In this document: in pieces, positions 37,475 to 48,729 of the stretch
Layout of the letters: each line of letters opens with the position of its first letter
Position numbering within the stretch: the first letter of the stretch is position 1
Translations under genes and position numbers: made by a program
The notes under the pieces: generated by a model
Database searches by the model: none
Told to the model about the DNA's origin: nothing
Seen by the model: only the letters and a program-made list of their open reading frames with translations
Source: Bradyrhizobium guangzhouense
GTDB taxonomy: Bacteria > Pseudomonadota > Alphaproteobacteria > Rhizobiales > Xanthobacteraceae
Direction: 5' to 3'
DNA: 64,000 nt
Assembly (NCBI RefSeq): GCF_004114955.1
Contig: NZ_CP030054.1
Location: forward strand, 62,001-126,000

Positions 37475-39084
37475 CTTTCAATTACCCACATTTCCAGCCG
37501 CTGCAATTTCGGCACCGAGTTTGATATCTGTGAGTCTCGAGAGACAGCGCCAGATGACAACATTTCCCGGTGGCGGATCGGCTGCCCGGGCCAAGTAGCC
37601 CCCTAATCGTGCAAGTTTGGTAAGATAAAATGCAAGGGTTCCAGGCCGACATCGTCGATGGCTGGCGCCGCTGATGAGTTGATCGAGCAATGCGATCTCG
37701 GTGTCTGTCAGTGCGAGCTTCGGTGACGCGTTTGGGGCGAGGCGATTGAGCATGGTGAGCCAGAGGACGCGCCAGCTGAGAATGCAGAAGACTGCCATTA
37801 GATTGGCAAGTCGCTCCGCGGTCCGGAGTTTTGAGTCTTCCGCCTTACAACCCGATTTCAGGATCTTGTGGAACGCCTCGATTTTCCACCGCATGGCGTA
37901 CCAGTTGATCTTCTCGATTGCCTCCGAGCGCCTGCGGACGGCTAGGTCCGTGATGAGCTTCCACTCAATCGGTTTACGGCCCTTTGGCGTACCGCGCTCA
38001 GTGGCATGGATTATAGTAAGGTCGAGGGCTGGATAATGTTTCTGCTTCCCGATGGGAGGCAAGACCGCGATCCGCTTGAACTTGATTTCCAGCGCGGCCT
38101 TCGTCGTCTCGCCCTTGTCGTTGCGCACGTCGATGTAATGCAAGCCTTTGACGCTGGTCTCTTCCATCTCGGTTGCAATCGTATGACCGCCATCGCCTGC
38201 CAGCCGATCGACGCAGGCGCGGACAAGGAAGTGAGCGCCAAGCTCTTGCGTCAGGCAATACAATTCGTCGATGTCGCTTTCACGGTCACCGATATGAATG
38301 CAACGCTCCGGCTGTCGGAGCCGCTCGATCGATTGCCTGAGATTGTCGAGCCAGCGAACGCTCTCCTTCTTCTCGATCGGAACGCGGGTCGGGTTGATCT
38401 TCTTCTTGAGCTGCGCCCTGCCTTTGAACTTTTTTCGTGTCCAGAACTTCACCGCCGCCAATCCCAGCGGCAAGCCTCGACAGTCACAGCGAGACTGGAA
38501 TGCATCAGCATTCCGCAGACCGTGTGATGGCGCCAACGACCGTCCTTGTTCCGACCGCTGTTGACGCTCTTGGTTAGGCCAATGGCGCTCGTGTTCGCGC
38601 GTTGATAGGAGAATTCCGTCGTGTCCTGAATGAGGAGAATTGGGCCTGTACAATCATCGTAACGTGCGCGTGTGGCGGCGAAGTGGCCGCTGAGGATGTC
38701 GGCTTCCTCCACGCGCTCGTTGGCGAAGAAGCGGTAGGCCGCCTTCGTGTTCGCCCAGTCCTGACGCGCGAACGGTATGCTCCCGCCCATACCGTCACCA
38801 ATTTGCTTCAACAGCTCGCCAAATCGTTGACCAAGACGAGCATCCTTGAAAGCTGTCTTGTCGATCTCGCGCTCCGTCCAGTGTTCGACGGCGCTTTCAT
38901 CACCATCATCCTGGCGACCATCCGGGCCGGCCGACCAACGAGATGTCGTTCCACTTGAACACATCAAGGCACCTCGCCGTCGCGATTCAGGTGCTCGACA
39001 ATGAATCACAAGCGATTCATCCGATTCAAGATTTTTCGATCAGGGCTACCGCAATCGAATAAAGCATTCGTGGGTAATTGAAAG
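37475..39084 (-). mobile_element. IS4-family element with 15-bp inverted repeats and a 9-bp target duplication
   Basis: The left end CTTTCAATTACCCAC (37475-37489) is the exact reverse complement of the right end GTGGGTAATTGAAAG (39070-39084). Both sides carry the direct repeat ACGACGAAG (37466-37474 and 39085-39093), a perfect 9-bp target duplication. Length 1610 bp. The insertion is therefore complete and young. The flanks would join as one continuous sequence if the element were removed. Confidence 0.93.
37478..38964 (-). pseudogene. IS4-family transposase with one frameshift
   Basis: DDE transposase on the minus strand, start near ATG 38964. The first Asp is in PILLIQDTTEFSYQ. The frame breaks at about 38475: GTC-GAG-GCT should be GTC-GAG-GGC (the protein then reads GLPLGLAAVKFWTRKKFKG in the other frame), so one G is missing. 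The second Asp is in CIHIGDRESDIDELY. The IS4 YREK signature is complete in YAMRWKIEAFHKILK. The rest is intact to the stop at 37478. It is inactive unless frameshifting occurs; the element ends and target duplication are perfect. Confidence 0.9.
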
Positions 39085-39154
39085 ACGACGAAGGTCGCCT
39101 GATTGACGCATGCGCGCGGGGGCCGGGTAGCGCTATGATAGCGCTGCGTGAAGG

Positions 39155-40650
39155 TTAGGCAGCTTGCTGATCGGTAGGTTCGTCGGCTTGGCGCGGGAGC
39201 TTCCATTCCCAGGGCAGCAGTTCGTGCAGACGCGAAGCGGGAAGATCGACGATCCGGGCGAGGACGTCGGCAAGCCCGGCTTTGGGATCGACATCGTTAA
39301 GACGACAGGTAGTGATCATCGTCAGCATGATGGCGGCGCGTTCGGCGCCGCGCAGGCTGCCGGCGAAGGTTCAATTGCGCCTTCCCAAGGCGATGCCGCA
39401 GCGCTCTTTCGGCGGCATTGTTGCTGAGGCAGATCCTGCCATCGTCGAGGAAGCGCGCAAAGTCGGCCCAGCGCCTGAGCATGTAATTCATAGGCTTCAG
39501 GACCTCGGAAGAGCGCGAGAGGGTTTCTCGCTCGCGCAGCAGCCAGGCGTGCATGTCGTCGAGCAGCAGCTTGCTTCGCGGTGTGCGCCGCTTGAACTTC
39601 TCCCTTGGCATCACAACGACTGGTTCCTGCAGTTCTCTACAAGAGCCTGTATCCAGATCGCGTCCCCTAAACGCCGGTCGCCATCCGCGCAGTAATCCAG
39701 GCGTCTCACGGATTGATCTCAGGGATGGCACGCGCCCCTGATTTTGGCGACGCCTTAGTAATTTTCGACGCGTCATCGGAAGATTTGCTTTCGCTCGCCT
39801 TCTGGATACGTACCTGCCCCGTAAACCCGGGACTTTTGCAACACTTGCTGATGACCGCGCCTTTTAAACGAAGCCACAGTGTCGTGGTTTTGCACCTGCG
39901 CCTGGAACACCGATGCAGGAGGGCCGTCCTCCATCTCTCATAAAGCTGTACGCATCAAATTCGGATATTCACCTCCTTCATGCTCTGCAGCACACCGTGC
40001 CAGATCACCTTTCACAAGATCGCTTCGGCGACCACGGAAGACGAACAGGTGACCGCTGAGCGGGTCCTTGCGCAGCACCTCCTGCACTTGGCGCGCCAAG
40101 GACGGAAAGCCTCGGCGCATATCCGTGTGGCCGGTCGCCAGCCACACTCGCGCACCCGCCGGAACCGGAATCATCGGCGCACCAAAGCATCGAGAACACG
40201 ACGCAGCGCGTCTCCATCACCATCCCTGGAATGCGCACTCCATCAACCTCGCCATCGATCCGGATGCGGGGTCCGGTACCAAGATCAATCTCGATGATGC
40301 CTTGGCTCTTCCGTCGACGCCCCGATGTCGTCGCCAAAGGGGCTTCGGCAACCTCCCGCGGCGGCACAGACGGCCGACTCTCGACCGGCACGAACGGCCG
40401 CTATACTCGCTTCACCGTGCTTACAAAGCTCTTTGCGCCACCGGAACAGCTGGCTCACATGAAGGCCGGCCGTGCGAGCCACCTCGGAAACATTGGCTCC
40501 GGGCTCGAGCGATGCTGCAACTAGCCGTTCCTTCTCATCCCGCGACCACCGGCGCCGCCGCTCGACCGATGTGATCACCTCCGCCCTCGAAATCGTCATA
40601 GCGCTTCTCCTAGGATTACCCCTAGGACCTGCAGCGTTCGCCTCCGTCAA
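39155..40650 (-). mobile_element. Degenerate IS66 element (tnpA, tnpB, tnpC remains)
   Basis: Minus strand, in IS66 order. tnpA (40650 to about 40190): RRRWSRDEKERLVAASLEPG then HVSQLFRWRKEL, a frameshift, and GPRIRIDGEVD. tnpB (40174 to about 39955): [40 protein letters not shown], cut after [15 protein letters not shown]. tnpC C-terminus (about 39640 to 39155): LKPMNYMLRRWADFARFLDD then GRICLSNNAAERALR, a frameshift, and RLHELLPWEWKLP. Between tnpB and tnpC about 300 bp of unrelated sequence replaces most of tnpC. Not functional. Confidence 0.82.
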
Positions 40651-42642
40651 ACAAGGCGGCCCTCAACGGAGGAATACTATGTAAGTGTTACGAGCGGCAC
40701 ACACTTTGCAATATCGTTCGGCACTATCAATCCGGCGAAAGGCGAAGGGCAGCACGCGCACTAAACGACGAGGTCGATGATCTTCTATGTCAGCGCCAGG
40801 GGACTTACCTAATTCCGCATTGAAGATTAGCCTCTGCATCCGCGCTCGTGCTTGACGCGAGACGATTCATGATCCCGTAAGTCGAGTAACGATACGGAGG
40901 TCAGCCGTCGTGCTCTCTTGATCCCTAAATTGCATCCTCTCGACACGACGCCCCACTAGACGCGGCAAGCTCAGAAGCGTGACATTGAGGACACTTGGCG
41001 CCACATCGCTCACCTCGTCCACGACATCCAGCCTCGCGAATGCACCTGAATGCATTTCGACAACGCTTGCGAACACCCAAGTGGTCCGGACATAAAGCGC
41101 TATGTGACAAACAGAAAGCCGGCCTTAGCGGCTGGTTTCTTGAAGGCGACTAACCAATTTGCATCCAGATTGCTTGTTCTTAGGGTCGCCAGCCCCGATG
41201 CTATCCGTTTCCGTTCGGAAGTCTAAAGCCTGGCGCATCTTGACATGGGCACAGCGGACCTTGACGGCTTGATTAGACGAACGGCCACGGCGCTGGCCCC
41301 AAGCGCACTTGCGCGGGCCCACAAAAATGTTGGCCAAACCGTCTTCTCCCGCCTATTGCAAGGAGAATACAGCATATCAGTCCACTCGCCTGCTGCGCGC
41401 ATTCAGCGTCATTAAAATCGGCCTTTGTGAACTTCAGCGCTTGGGCTCCGCCCCTTGCACGACGAACCCGCCCGGCTGCGACATGGCGACGAGGCGCGCC
41501 GCCGGCGGAGGAGCTGGCTAGTGACCTATTGTGGGTACCTTGGCTGATAGGCCTCGATCCGATCGAGGCAAGTTGAGAAAGCAGTGCCGCATCTGCGACT
41601 TCGCGACATCGCCAAGCCGCCAGCTTTCGCGGATAATGTCGAGGAGGTCTCCATCTTGACAGCGTCGGTCCATTTGCTGGCGCCCCCTTGCGCGAGGCCG
41701 TCGGCCGACCATTCTATGGCTCCCTTGGCGCCGACCGTTGGACGGACAATAGCGGCACGTGCCAAGTCAAGCGGCTGGCGTCCAACGCTCGGCTACCCCT
41801 CCTGTGCAACTCGAGCTGTCTGCACGCGTACACATCTTAGAAACGTTGCCAGCTACCTTCCCAAAGGCAGCTACCAATCCCGAGAAGCTCCGGGGTATCG
41901 CCGATATAGGAAACGTGAATCAAATTCTGGCCCGAATGAGCGAGCCAATTCAACAAAGGAATTGGACTTCAGTTGGTCGGAGGCATCTAGGCGGTTTGCC
42001 TTGAGCAGATCGACAAGACCGAATTAATCTCCATGGCGCTGCCTAAAATTACGGCGAGCGTCAAGGCTTGCAGGTAGACAGCGAGCTATACGGAGAGCAG
42101 AAGGGGCGCTGTGGACGAGAACGTTAGGACAGCCACCAGCCTTACAATCGGATGGCTCGAGCACATGACAAACCTGAGGAGAGCGATCCGGATCGAACCG
42201 CCGGCACGCTCTCGCGATTGGCTCACACTAGCCCGTCCACCCTCTTCCTCTCCATCAGAAGGAGCCGCTCAAAAGGCTTTCGCCCGGCCCTTTCCGGAAC
42301 GACACACGGCCTCCTCAAAATCCCTGAGACTCAGCAATGCCCCGCGGCCATCCGTCCACCGTTTGGTTTTGCACTCCTCTGCCACTCGCCGCGGCAATCC
42401 AGATTGTAGCATTGCCGCCAACGAGGAGGACCGCTAAAAGCACGATACGCCATTGATTTACTATGTGAGCGTACGATTTCTACCATGTAAGAGAACTATA
42501 CGAAGGTTTGTAATGCGCCTTTTTTTTTGGCTATGCTGATTTCGGCGGCCGACGTAGAAAGCGCTCAGGAGCGCTTGTCCGGCGGCTCGAACAAATTCCT
42601 GCATTTTAATCATCCCGCCAGAAGGGCCGGACGGATACAAGC
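40651..42642. other. 2 kb without recognisable genes
   Basis: Open frames reach about 147 codons on either strand but overlap each other and show no domain, no signal peptide and no convincing ribosome binding site. I could not recognise pieces of transposases here. The stretch ends at the histidine kinase gene. Confidence 0.4.
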
Positions 42643-45288
42643 ATGTTTAATTGGCTCATCGCGTTTGGACGTTCATCGGCGCAATTTATTTTGGCTAGCA
42701 TTACGCTCGCGGCATTGACGCTAGCTTCCTTGTATCTTCATAGCCCTTTCGCAGCCACAGCGCTTGTCTATTTGGTCGTGATTTTGGTGTTTTCGCTGAT
42801 TGGCACTTTCGTCGCATCGTTGGCGCTTTCCATAGTCGCCGTCAGCGCTTTAATTTACGTCCTCACGTTCAATCCCCAGATCGACGCCCCTCACGAGCTT
42901 TTGGTGATTATCGCTTTCCTTACTGCGTCCATCATCGGAACGCGCCTGATCGCAAAACTCCGCTACGAAAAGGAAGCAGCGCGTGAGGTCGCCGCCGAGC
43001 TAAGGCACAGCGCGGACGATCTGCGCAACCGAGAGAAACTCTGGCGCGAGATCTTTGAGCATAACCCGGCCATGTACTTCATGGTCAATGAAACCGGAAC
43101 CGTCCTGAACGTCAATAGTTTCGGCGCGATCCACCTCGGCTATACGCCCGCGGAACTGATCGGCCAATCGGTGTTCAGAGTCTTTCTGAAAGACGATCGC
43201 GAGGTCGTTCGCAAATCCATCGAGCGATGCCTTACATATATCGGCCAATCGCGTACATGGGAAATCCAGAAAGTCCGTAGGAACGGCTCGGTGCTGTGGG
43301 TGCGCGAGACTGCCAAGGCGATCTTGTGGGCCGACGATAAGCCCATCGTCCTCATTGCCTGCGAAGATATCACCGAACAGAAGCGGACGGTTCTTGCTCT
43401 TCAGCGGAGCGAAGCGCATTTGGCTCAGGCGCAAGAATTGAGCCACACAGGCAGCTTTGGCTGGAACGTGGCCACCGGCGAGGTCTTTTGGTCGAAGGAA
43501 AGCTTTCGGATATTCCAGTATGATCCAGAGACCAAAGTAACGGCGCAACACGTCATTGACCGCACTCACCCAGAAGACAAGACTTCTGTCCAAGACACTT
43601 TGAATCGGGCCCTTCGAGGCGAGCATTTCGAGCACGAATACCGATTGCTGATGCCCGACGGCTCGATAAAGTACATTCACGCGGTGGCACGTGCTACGAG
43701 AACCGCGTCCGGGAATATCGAGTTTGTCGGGGCGGCCACGGACGTCACGACAGCAAAGCAGACGGAACAACAACTGCGCCGTAGCGAGGCCTATCTGGTC
43801 GACGCGCAGCAGCTCAGTCGCACGAGCACCTGGTCGTGGGACTGCAACCGTCGCTGTTTTGCTTATCGCTCCGCCGAAGTCAGTCGTCTATTTGGCTTTG
43901 ACCCGGATGAGCCGGTGACCATTGAGGCCATCCGATCGCGGATTCATCCAGACGACTTGCCGCGGCAACAGGAAATCCAACGTCAGGCCATTGAACAAAA
44001 AACAGGGAATTTTGAATACGATTTCCGAATCTGTCTTCCCGACGGCGCGATACGACACATACATGCTGTTGCGCACGCCGTGCTGGCAAGCGATGGCTCA
44101 ACTGTCGAACTCGTCGGAACGCACATGGATGTCACTGAGCAGCACGCAGCCAAACAACAATTGGAAGACACTCTTGCTGCGCTACGCGAGAGCGAGCAGC
44201 GCTTTCGTGACTACGCCGCAACTGCTTCTGACTGGTTATGGGAGACCGGGCCGGATCACCGGTACACCTTGTCGGAGCACACCAACGCTACGGACCTCTT
44301 GGCAAGAGCGGTCATCGGCCTGCGTTGCTGGGAGATTGCGAGCGACGTTGAAGAAGAGCCCGAGAAGTGGCGGCAGCATGAAATAACGCTAAATGCCCAT
44401 CTTCCATTTCGCGATCTGGTCTATCGTACCGTGGGGAGGACCAGGTCACCAATCTACTTCCAGAGCAGCGGCAGGCCCTTATTTGATGTAAGCGGCCATT
44501 TTCTCGGCTACCGAGGCGTGGCCACTGATATCACGGCGAAAGTTCGCGCCGATCAGGCTGAACAAGGACTGCGAAAGGCACAGGCGGATCTTGCGCATGT
44601 GACGCGCCTGACGGCGCTGGGGGAACTAACAGCCTCTATCGCCCACGAAGTGAACCAACCGCTCACGGCCATAATCAGCAACGCCGATGCGTGCCTTGGC
44701 TGGCTACGTCGCGAAGCTCCCGACATTTCCGCCGTGCACAGATCCGTAGAGTGGATCATTGATGACGCTATGCGCGCAAGCGAAGTGATTCGCAGGGTCC
44801 GCACACTCGCGAGGAACGGTGATATCGAGATGGTAGCGCTAGACATTAATGAGGTTGTGAACGACTCTATCGCGCTGGTAACGCGTGAGCTGATTAACCA
44901 CCAAGTGACCTTGCGAACTGAGCTAGCACCATCACTTCCCAAAATTCTCGGTGACCGGGTTCAGCTGCAACAAGTAATCATCAATCTGGTGATGAACGGA
45001 GTAGAGGCCATGCAAGCTGTTGACGACAGAGCGCGCGAACTGATGATTCAGTCATCCAGAGACAATGAGAGCCGCGTGCAGCTCTCCGTGACTGATAGCG
45101 GCGTCGGCATCGCTGAGGGTGATAGGATCCGAGTCTTAGATCCGTTCTTCACCACCAAATCTACCGGCCTTGGAATGGGTCTGTCGATCTGCCGCTCGAT
45201 CGTAGAAGCTCACGGAGGCCGCCTGTCGATCGTCCAGAAGCAAGAGCCGGGCGCATCCTTTCAATTTGTCCTGCCAGTCGTGTCATGA
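42643..45288 (+). CDS. Membrane-bound multi-PAS sensor histidine kinase
   Basis: 881 residues. Three to four membrane segments at the N-terminus (about 12-115, KdpD/DUF4118-like). Then four PAS domains at roughly 135-250, 265-375, 390-500 and 540-660; the second and third are PAS_3 type ([20 protein letters not shown]). The kinase core follows: H-box with the phospho-His in [16 protein letters not shown]-box [11 protein letters not shown]1 [12 protein letters not shown] and G2 [18 protein letters not shown]. Length and layout recall NodV, the isoflavone-responsive kinase of Bradyrhizobium, but identity cannot be shown here. No response regulator gene is adjacent; ttsI, 1.3 kb away, lacks the acceptor Asp. 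Confidence 0.9.
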   Translation: MFNWLIAFGRSSAQFILASITLAALTLASLYLHSPFAATALVYLVVILVFSLIGTFVASLALSIVAVSALIYVLTFNPQIDAPHELLVIIAFLTASIIGTRLIAKLRYEKEAAREVAAELRHSADDLRNREKLWREIFEHNPAMYFMVNETGTVLNVNSFGAIHLGYTPAELIGQSVFRVFLKDDREVVRKSIERCLTYIGQSRTWEIQKVRRNGSVLWVRETAKAILWADDKPIVLIACEDITEQKRTVLALQRSEAHLAQAQELSHTGSFGWNVATGEVFWSKESFRIFQYDPETKVTAQHVIDRTHPEDKTSVQDTLNRALRGEHFEHEYRLLMPDGSIKYIHAVARATRTASGNIEFVGAATDVTTAKQTEQQLRRSEAYLVDAQQLSRTSTWSWDCNRRCFAYRSAEVSRLFGFDPDEPVTIEAIRSRIHPDDLPRQQEIQRQAIEQKTGNFEYDFRICLPDGAIRHIHAVAHAVLASDGSTVELVGTHMDVTEQHAAKQQLEDTLAALRESEQRFRDYAATASDWLWETGPDHRYTLSEHTNATDLLARAVIGLRCWEIASDVEEEPEKWRQHEITLNAHLPFRDLVYRTVGRTRSPIYFQSSGRPLFDVSGHFLGYRGVATDITAKVRADQAEQGLRKAQADLAHVTRLTALGELTASIAHEVNQPLTAIISNADACLGWLRREAPDISAVHRSVEWIIDDAMRASEVIRRVRTLARNGDIEMVALDINEVVNDSIALVTRELINHQVTLRTELAPSLPKILGDRVQLQQVIINLVMNGVEAMQAVDDRARELMIQSSRDNESRVQLSVTDSGVGIAEGDRIRVLDPFFTTKSTGLGMGLSICRSIVEAHGGRLSIVQKQEPGASFQFVLPVVS

Positions 45289-46325
45289 TTGGAATTTGAC
45301 TAGCCGTGTGAAATCGGGTCGACAAGTACGATCGTGCTTATTGTCGAAAGCTAAACGGCTCGATGCCTCGACGAAACTTTCGCTCGGCATATCTGGATAT
45401 CGCCGCATTCGGATCGGCTCACGGAATGCTGCAGGGCACACCTTCGGGTCGCATGGCCATCGGGTTCTTGACACCGACTGCTGGGACCGTGAGTTTGTAT
45501 CTAACCTGGCGAAGTTGAATGTTCACCCCGCATGAACCTCAAACTGAGGAAGGCGAAGCGTTCGATCGGATCGCAACAGAATCGAAGCTGAGCAGACGAT
45601 CACGACGCCTCGCTGGCAAGCAGCTTTGGCACTGGGCACCACCGGCTCCGATTCAGGGCGCTTTCGCGTGCTTCCCGCTCGACGGCCCGAATGCCGCTTC
45701 CGTCCGCAGAAGGATGCACGAGCTGAGCAGCAGACCACTCGTTAGATAGCGAAGCGCTGGCGATTAGCCGCAGTCTCAAGAGCTAACGCTGCGGGTTCCC
45801 TAGTCACACCGCCGGCGCCTTCAGGGCCTTGAGTGACGGCCTTAACCGCTTTCCGGCCAGATTCGCCACAAATTCCATCGGTACTTTTTGAAGGGGTCGA
45901 TCCCTTTCGGGGTGTCAGCCCTAAGAAGCTGAGTTCCTTCAGCAAGCGCGTCGTGCCGCTTCGGCTTGACCGTACAAGCTGATCAGCTTGGACTTGCACG
46001 CGTTGCTGTACGAAATCCCCGGCGCCGCGATACGATTATTACGGCTCCTCGATCTGGCCGAAGCGGAAAGAGGACGAGACGTTCGAGGCCCCCTCCTTCA
46101 AAGCGTTGAGCCGATGGGACGTCCTGGGCCATAGCGGAACACATTGACGCACAATCGAGCGCCGGCACCCAACCTGCGCGTCAACAGCGACGCCCGATGC
46201 TCGCGGTTCTGTTTTTCGACGCGGCAAGCCAACGCATAAGAGCGTTGCTGCTTCCGCTTATTCATCGGCTCGCGGCGAGCTAGGCGCTGACTCTCCGCGC
46301 CGCTACGTGCATTCCCTTTGCAACC
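45289..46325. other. 1 kb without recognisable genes between the kinase and ttsI
   Basis: Short open frames on both strands, none recognised and none with a good start. This stretch only brings the nod box and leader of ttsI at its right end. Confidence 0.4.
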
Positions 46326-46374
46326 TATTCGCGGCTTGGATGAACACTATCAAGAAAATTGATTTTTCGATCCT
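46326..46374 (+). promoter_or_regulatory. nod box upstream of ttsI
   Basis: The sequence matches the rhizobial nod box in spacing and most conserved positions: TATTC at the left, GATG at 46339-46342, then ATC-N9-GAT (46349-46363), then TTTT and ATC at the right. The ATC-N9-GAT core is the NodD-type LysR motif. It lies about 190 bp before the ttsI ATG, the place where a nod box is known in front of ttsI in other rhizobia. It makes the whole secretion locus flavonoid-inducible through NodD. Confidence 0.8.
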
Positions 46375-46559
46375 ACCTGAAGCCTCGTAAGTCGTATCCG
46401 TTCTTTACAAGGAGGACGCAGCTACTCGTGCGGTTCGATTTTCTCTTCAGTCAAATGCTCGACAATTGCAGCTGCTCGACCAGGCGGGGGGATCATCGTA
46501 GCTCCGTGCCGACAGTGATGCGCTCAGGCCTCGACACAATCGCACTATAGGCGACCACA

Positions 46560-47258
46560 ATGCGAATCCTACTGGTCGATCAGGACGCCGCCTTCGTGCG
46601 AGCCGCCAAGAAAACCCTGTTCGTTCGCGGTTTTGCCGTGGACCTCATCTCTACTCTTGACGAAGCGGAGACCGCGCTGAGTTGTGCCAGCTATCACATT
46701 CTCTTGCTCGAGTTGGCTCTGCCGGACGGAAATGGATTGGACTGGTTGAAACAGTTGAGACGTGAAGGATATTCAATGCCTGCCATGATGATGAGCAGCC
46801 TGAGCGATCTTGAGACCAGGATCGCGATATTCAATGGTGGCGCCGACGATTTTCTTCCTAAGCCGGTGTCTATCGATGAGCTTATTGCTCGAATGCGCGC
46901 CATTTTGCGACGATCGACGCAATTGACGGCACCCGTGATCACCTTCGGGAACTTACATTTCGATCCTATTGGCCGGCAAGTCTCAGTTGACGGTCGGCCA
47001 CTCAGAATTGCGCGCCGCGAAGTCTGCATTCTCGAACATCTGCTCAGCCGAGCAGGCCGCACCGTGCCGCGAGCGTTGCTAGAGGAAAGCCTCTATGCGT
47101 TTGACGATGAAGTCTCGACCAATGCCTTAGAAGTCGGGATCTATCGATTGCGCACACATTTGAGCAAGTCCGGCACAACGCTACGAATCAAAACCGCGCG
47201 CGGCGTCGGCTACGCGCTTGAACTGAAGAACGATCCGCTGCCTTGCCGCCACACTTGA
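46560..47258 (+). CDS. ttsI: TtsI, transcriptional activator of the type III secretion system
   Basis: 232 residues, OmpR/PhoB-type. N-terminal receiver domain MRILLVDQDAAFVRAAKKTL; the acceptor position carries Glu51 (HILLLELALPDG) instead of Asp. The switch Lys is kept in FLPKPVSIDEL. The C-terminal winged helix has RREVCILEHLLSRAG and RLRTHLSKSGTTLRIKTARG then VGYALELK. Glu in place of Asp can mimic phosphorylation and fits a regulator that needs no kinase and is controlled by its own expression. TtsI binds tts boxes; three are proposed in this window. The gene lies behind a nod box and leads rhcC2 and y4xK. Confidence 0.95.
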   Translation: MRILLVDQDAAFVRAAKKTLFVRGFAVDLISTLDEAETALSCASYHILLLELALPDGNGLDWLKQLRREGYSMPAMMMSSLSDLETRIAIFNGGADDFLPKPVSIDELIARMRAILRRSTQLTAPVITFGNLHFDPIGRQVSVDGRPLRIARREVCILEHLLSRAGRTVPRALLEESLYAFDDEVSTNALEVGIYRLRTHLSKSGTTLRIKTARGVGYALELKNDPLPCRHT

Positions 47259-47271
47259 AAACGACGCTCAG

Positions 47272-48729
47272 TTGAAGTTCCCCCTTGATGTTCGCAGCTG
47301 CCGATGGCCGACGGCGGTCACCTCAGCTATTCGCTCGCGCCTTCTGTATGTCGTTTGCTCGCTTCCTCTCGTGCTGCCGCCCACTACCGCAGCTCAGATA
47401 AAGCGCGACCCTAATCAGGCGTCGCCACGGTCAACAACTGACAGCCTTAGCGGGGTCTTGAATCTTTCCTCCTCTCAGGGCCAGACGATTCATCTTCCGG
47501 CGCCGGCGGCCAGCATATTCGTTGCCGACCCAACGATAGCCGACTACCAGGCCCCATCGAATACAACCATCTTCGTCTTTGGAAAACAGTCGGGACGGAC
47601 CAGCCTATTTGCTTTGAACGACAATGGAGAAGCGTTAGCCGAGTTACGTGTTGTCGTTACCCAGCCTATCGAGGATTTGCGTGCTGCACTAAAGGCTGAG
47701 CTCGGGGACCATCCGATCCAAGTCACCTATACGCCACGCGGCGCAATTCTGAGAGGGACAGCACCAAGTGTCGACGTCGTTGAGCGCGCCAAGAAGATTA
47801 CCGAGCAATTTCTGGGCGCGGGCGCGCTGGTCGTCAACAACATCCAAGTGGCCGGCTCATTGCAAGTGACGCTTAGCGTGCGCGTGGCGGAAGTCTCGCG
47901 CAGCGCCGTGAAGGAGCTTGGCATCAACCTCTCTGCATCGGGCCAAAACGGAGCGGTCATTTTCGGGTTTAGCAGTGGCAAGCCTGGCGGTTCCGGTGCG
48001 AGCCGGGGTGGCGGCACGGCAAGTGTCGGAGTCGGCGTTGGCAGCACGAACATCAGTGCTGTACTTGACGCCCTCGCCAACGAGCATCTCGCGTCGGTAT
48101 TGGCGGAGCCAACTCTTACCGCGATGTCCGGCGAATCAGCAAGCTTCCTGGCAGGCGGCGAATTTCCAATTCCGGTCATGCAGGACAATCGTCAACTCTC
48201 AGTTCAATTCCGTCAATTCGGAATCAGTCTGGAGTTCGTTCCGACCGTTCTCAGCAACAATCAGATCAATATCCACGTCAAGCCTGAAGTCAGTGAGTTA
48301 TCCAAAGAAGGTGAAGTCAATATCAACGGAATGTCTCTGCCTGGCCTCTCCACGCGACGTGCCAGTACTGTTGTCGAGCTTGCCAGCGGTCAGAGCTTTG
48401 CAATCGGCGGGCTCATAAGACGCAATTTCAACACCGACATCAGCACGTTTCCCGGGTTAGGCGATGTCCCGATCCTTGGTGCACTGTTTCGGTCCTCCTC
48501 ATTTCAGAAGCAGGAGACGGAGCTTGTCATCGTCGTTACCCCTTACATCGTGCGGCCAGCATCATCTGCCGCCAAGATAAGCGCGCCGACTGACCGCCTC
48601 CGGCCGCCATCAGACGGGGGGCGCATTTTAACGAATACGTTGGCGCGTCCCCCGCGAAGCCGCGAGGCTCCCGCACCGAACCAGACGCGACCGGCGGAGC
48701 CGGCTTTGTTATCGAATGAGGACCGCTAA
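47272..48729 (+). CDS. rhcC2: RhcC2, outer-membrane secretin (major part)
   Basis: 485 residues, TTG start 47272, 13 bp after ttsI. No ATG or GTG lies before the signal peptide (RLLYVVCSLPLVLPPTTAAQ), so TTG is the only usable start. The protein has a pilus/secretin N domain (IFVADPTIADYQAPSNTTIF), a BON-like part and the secretin domain, with TLTAMSGESASFLAGGEFPI, the FGISLEFVPTVLSNNQINIH region and the VPILGALFRSSSFQKQETEL end. In rhizobia the secretin is split: RhcC1 gives the N-terminal domain and RhcC2 the pore. The sequence is nearer to Tad/Cpa (CpaC) secretins than to YscC. Confidence 0.92.
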   Translation: MKFPLDVRSCRWPTAVTSAIRSRLLYVVCSLPLVLPPTTAAQIKRDPNQASPRSTTDSLSGVLNLSSSQGQTIHLPAPAASIFVADPTIADYQAPSNTTIFVFGKQSGRTSLFALNDNGEALAELRVVVTQPIEDLRAALKAELGDHPIQVTYTPRGAILRGTAPSVDVVERAKKITEQFLGAGALVVNNIQVAGSLQVTLSVRVAEVSRSAVKELGINLSASGQNGAVIFGFSSGKPGGSGASRGGGTASVGVGVGSTNISAVLDALANEHLASVLAEPTLTAMSGESASFLAGGEFPIPVMQDNRQLSVQFRQFGISLEFVPTVLSNNQINIHVKPEVSELSKEGEVNINGMSLPGLSTRRASTVVELASGQSFAIGGLIRRNFNTDISTFPGLGDVPILGALFRSSSFQKQETELVIVVTPYIVRPASSAAKISAPTDRLRPPSDGGRILTNTLARPPRSREAPAPNQTRPAEPALLSNEDR

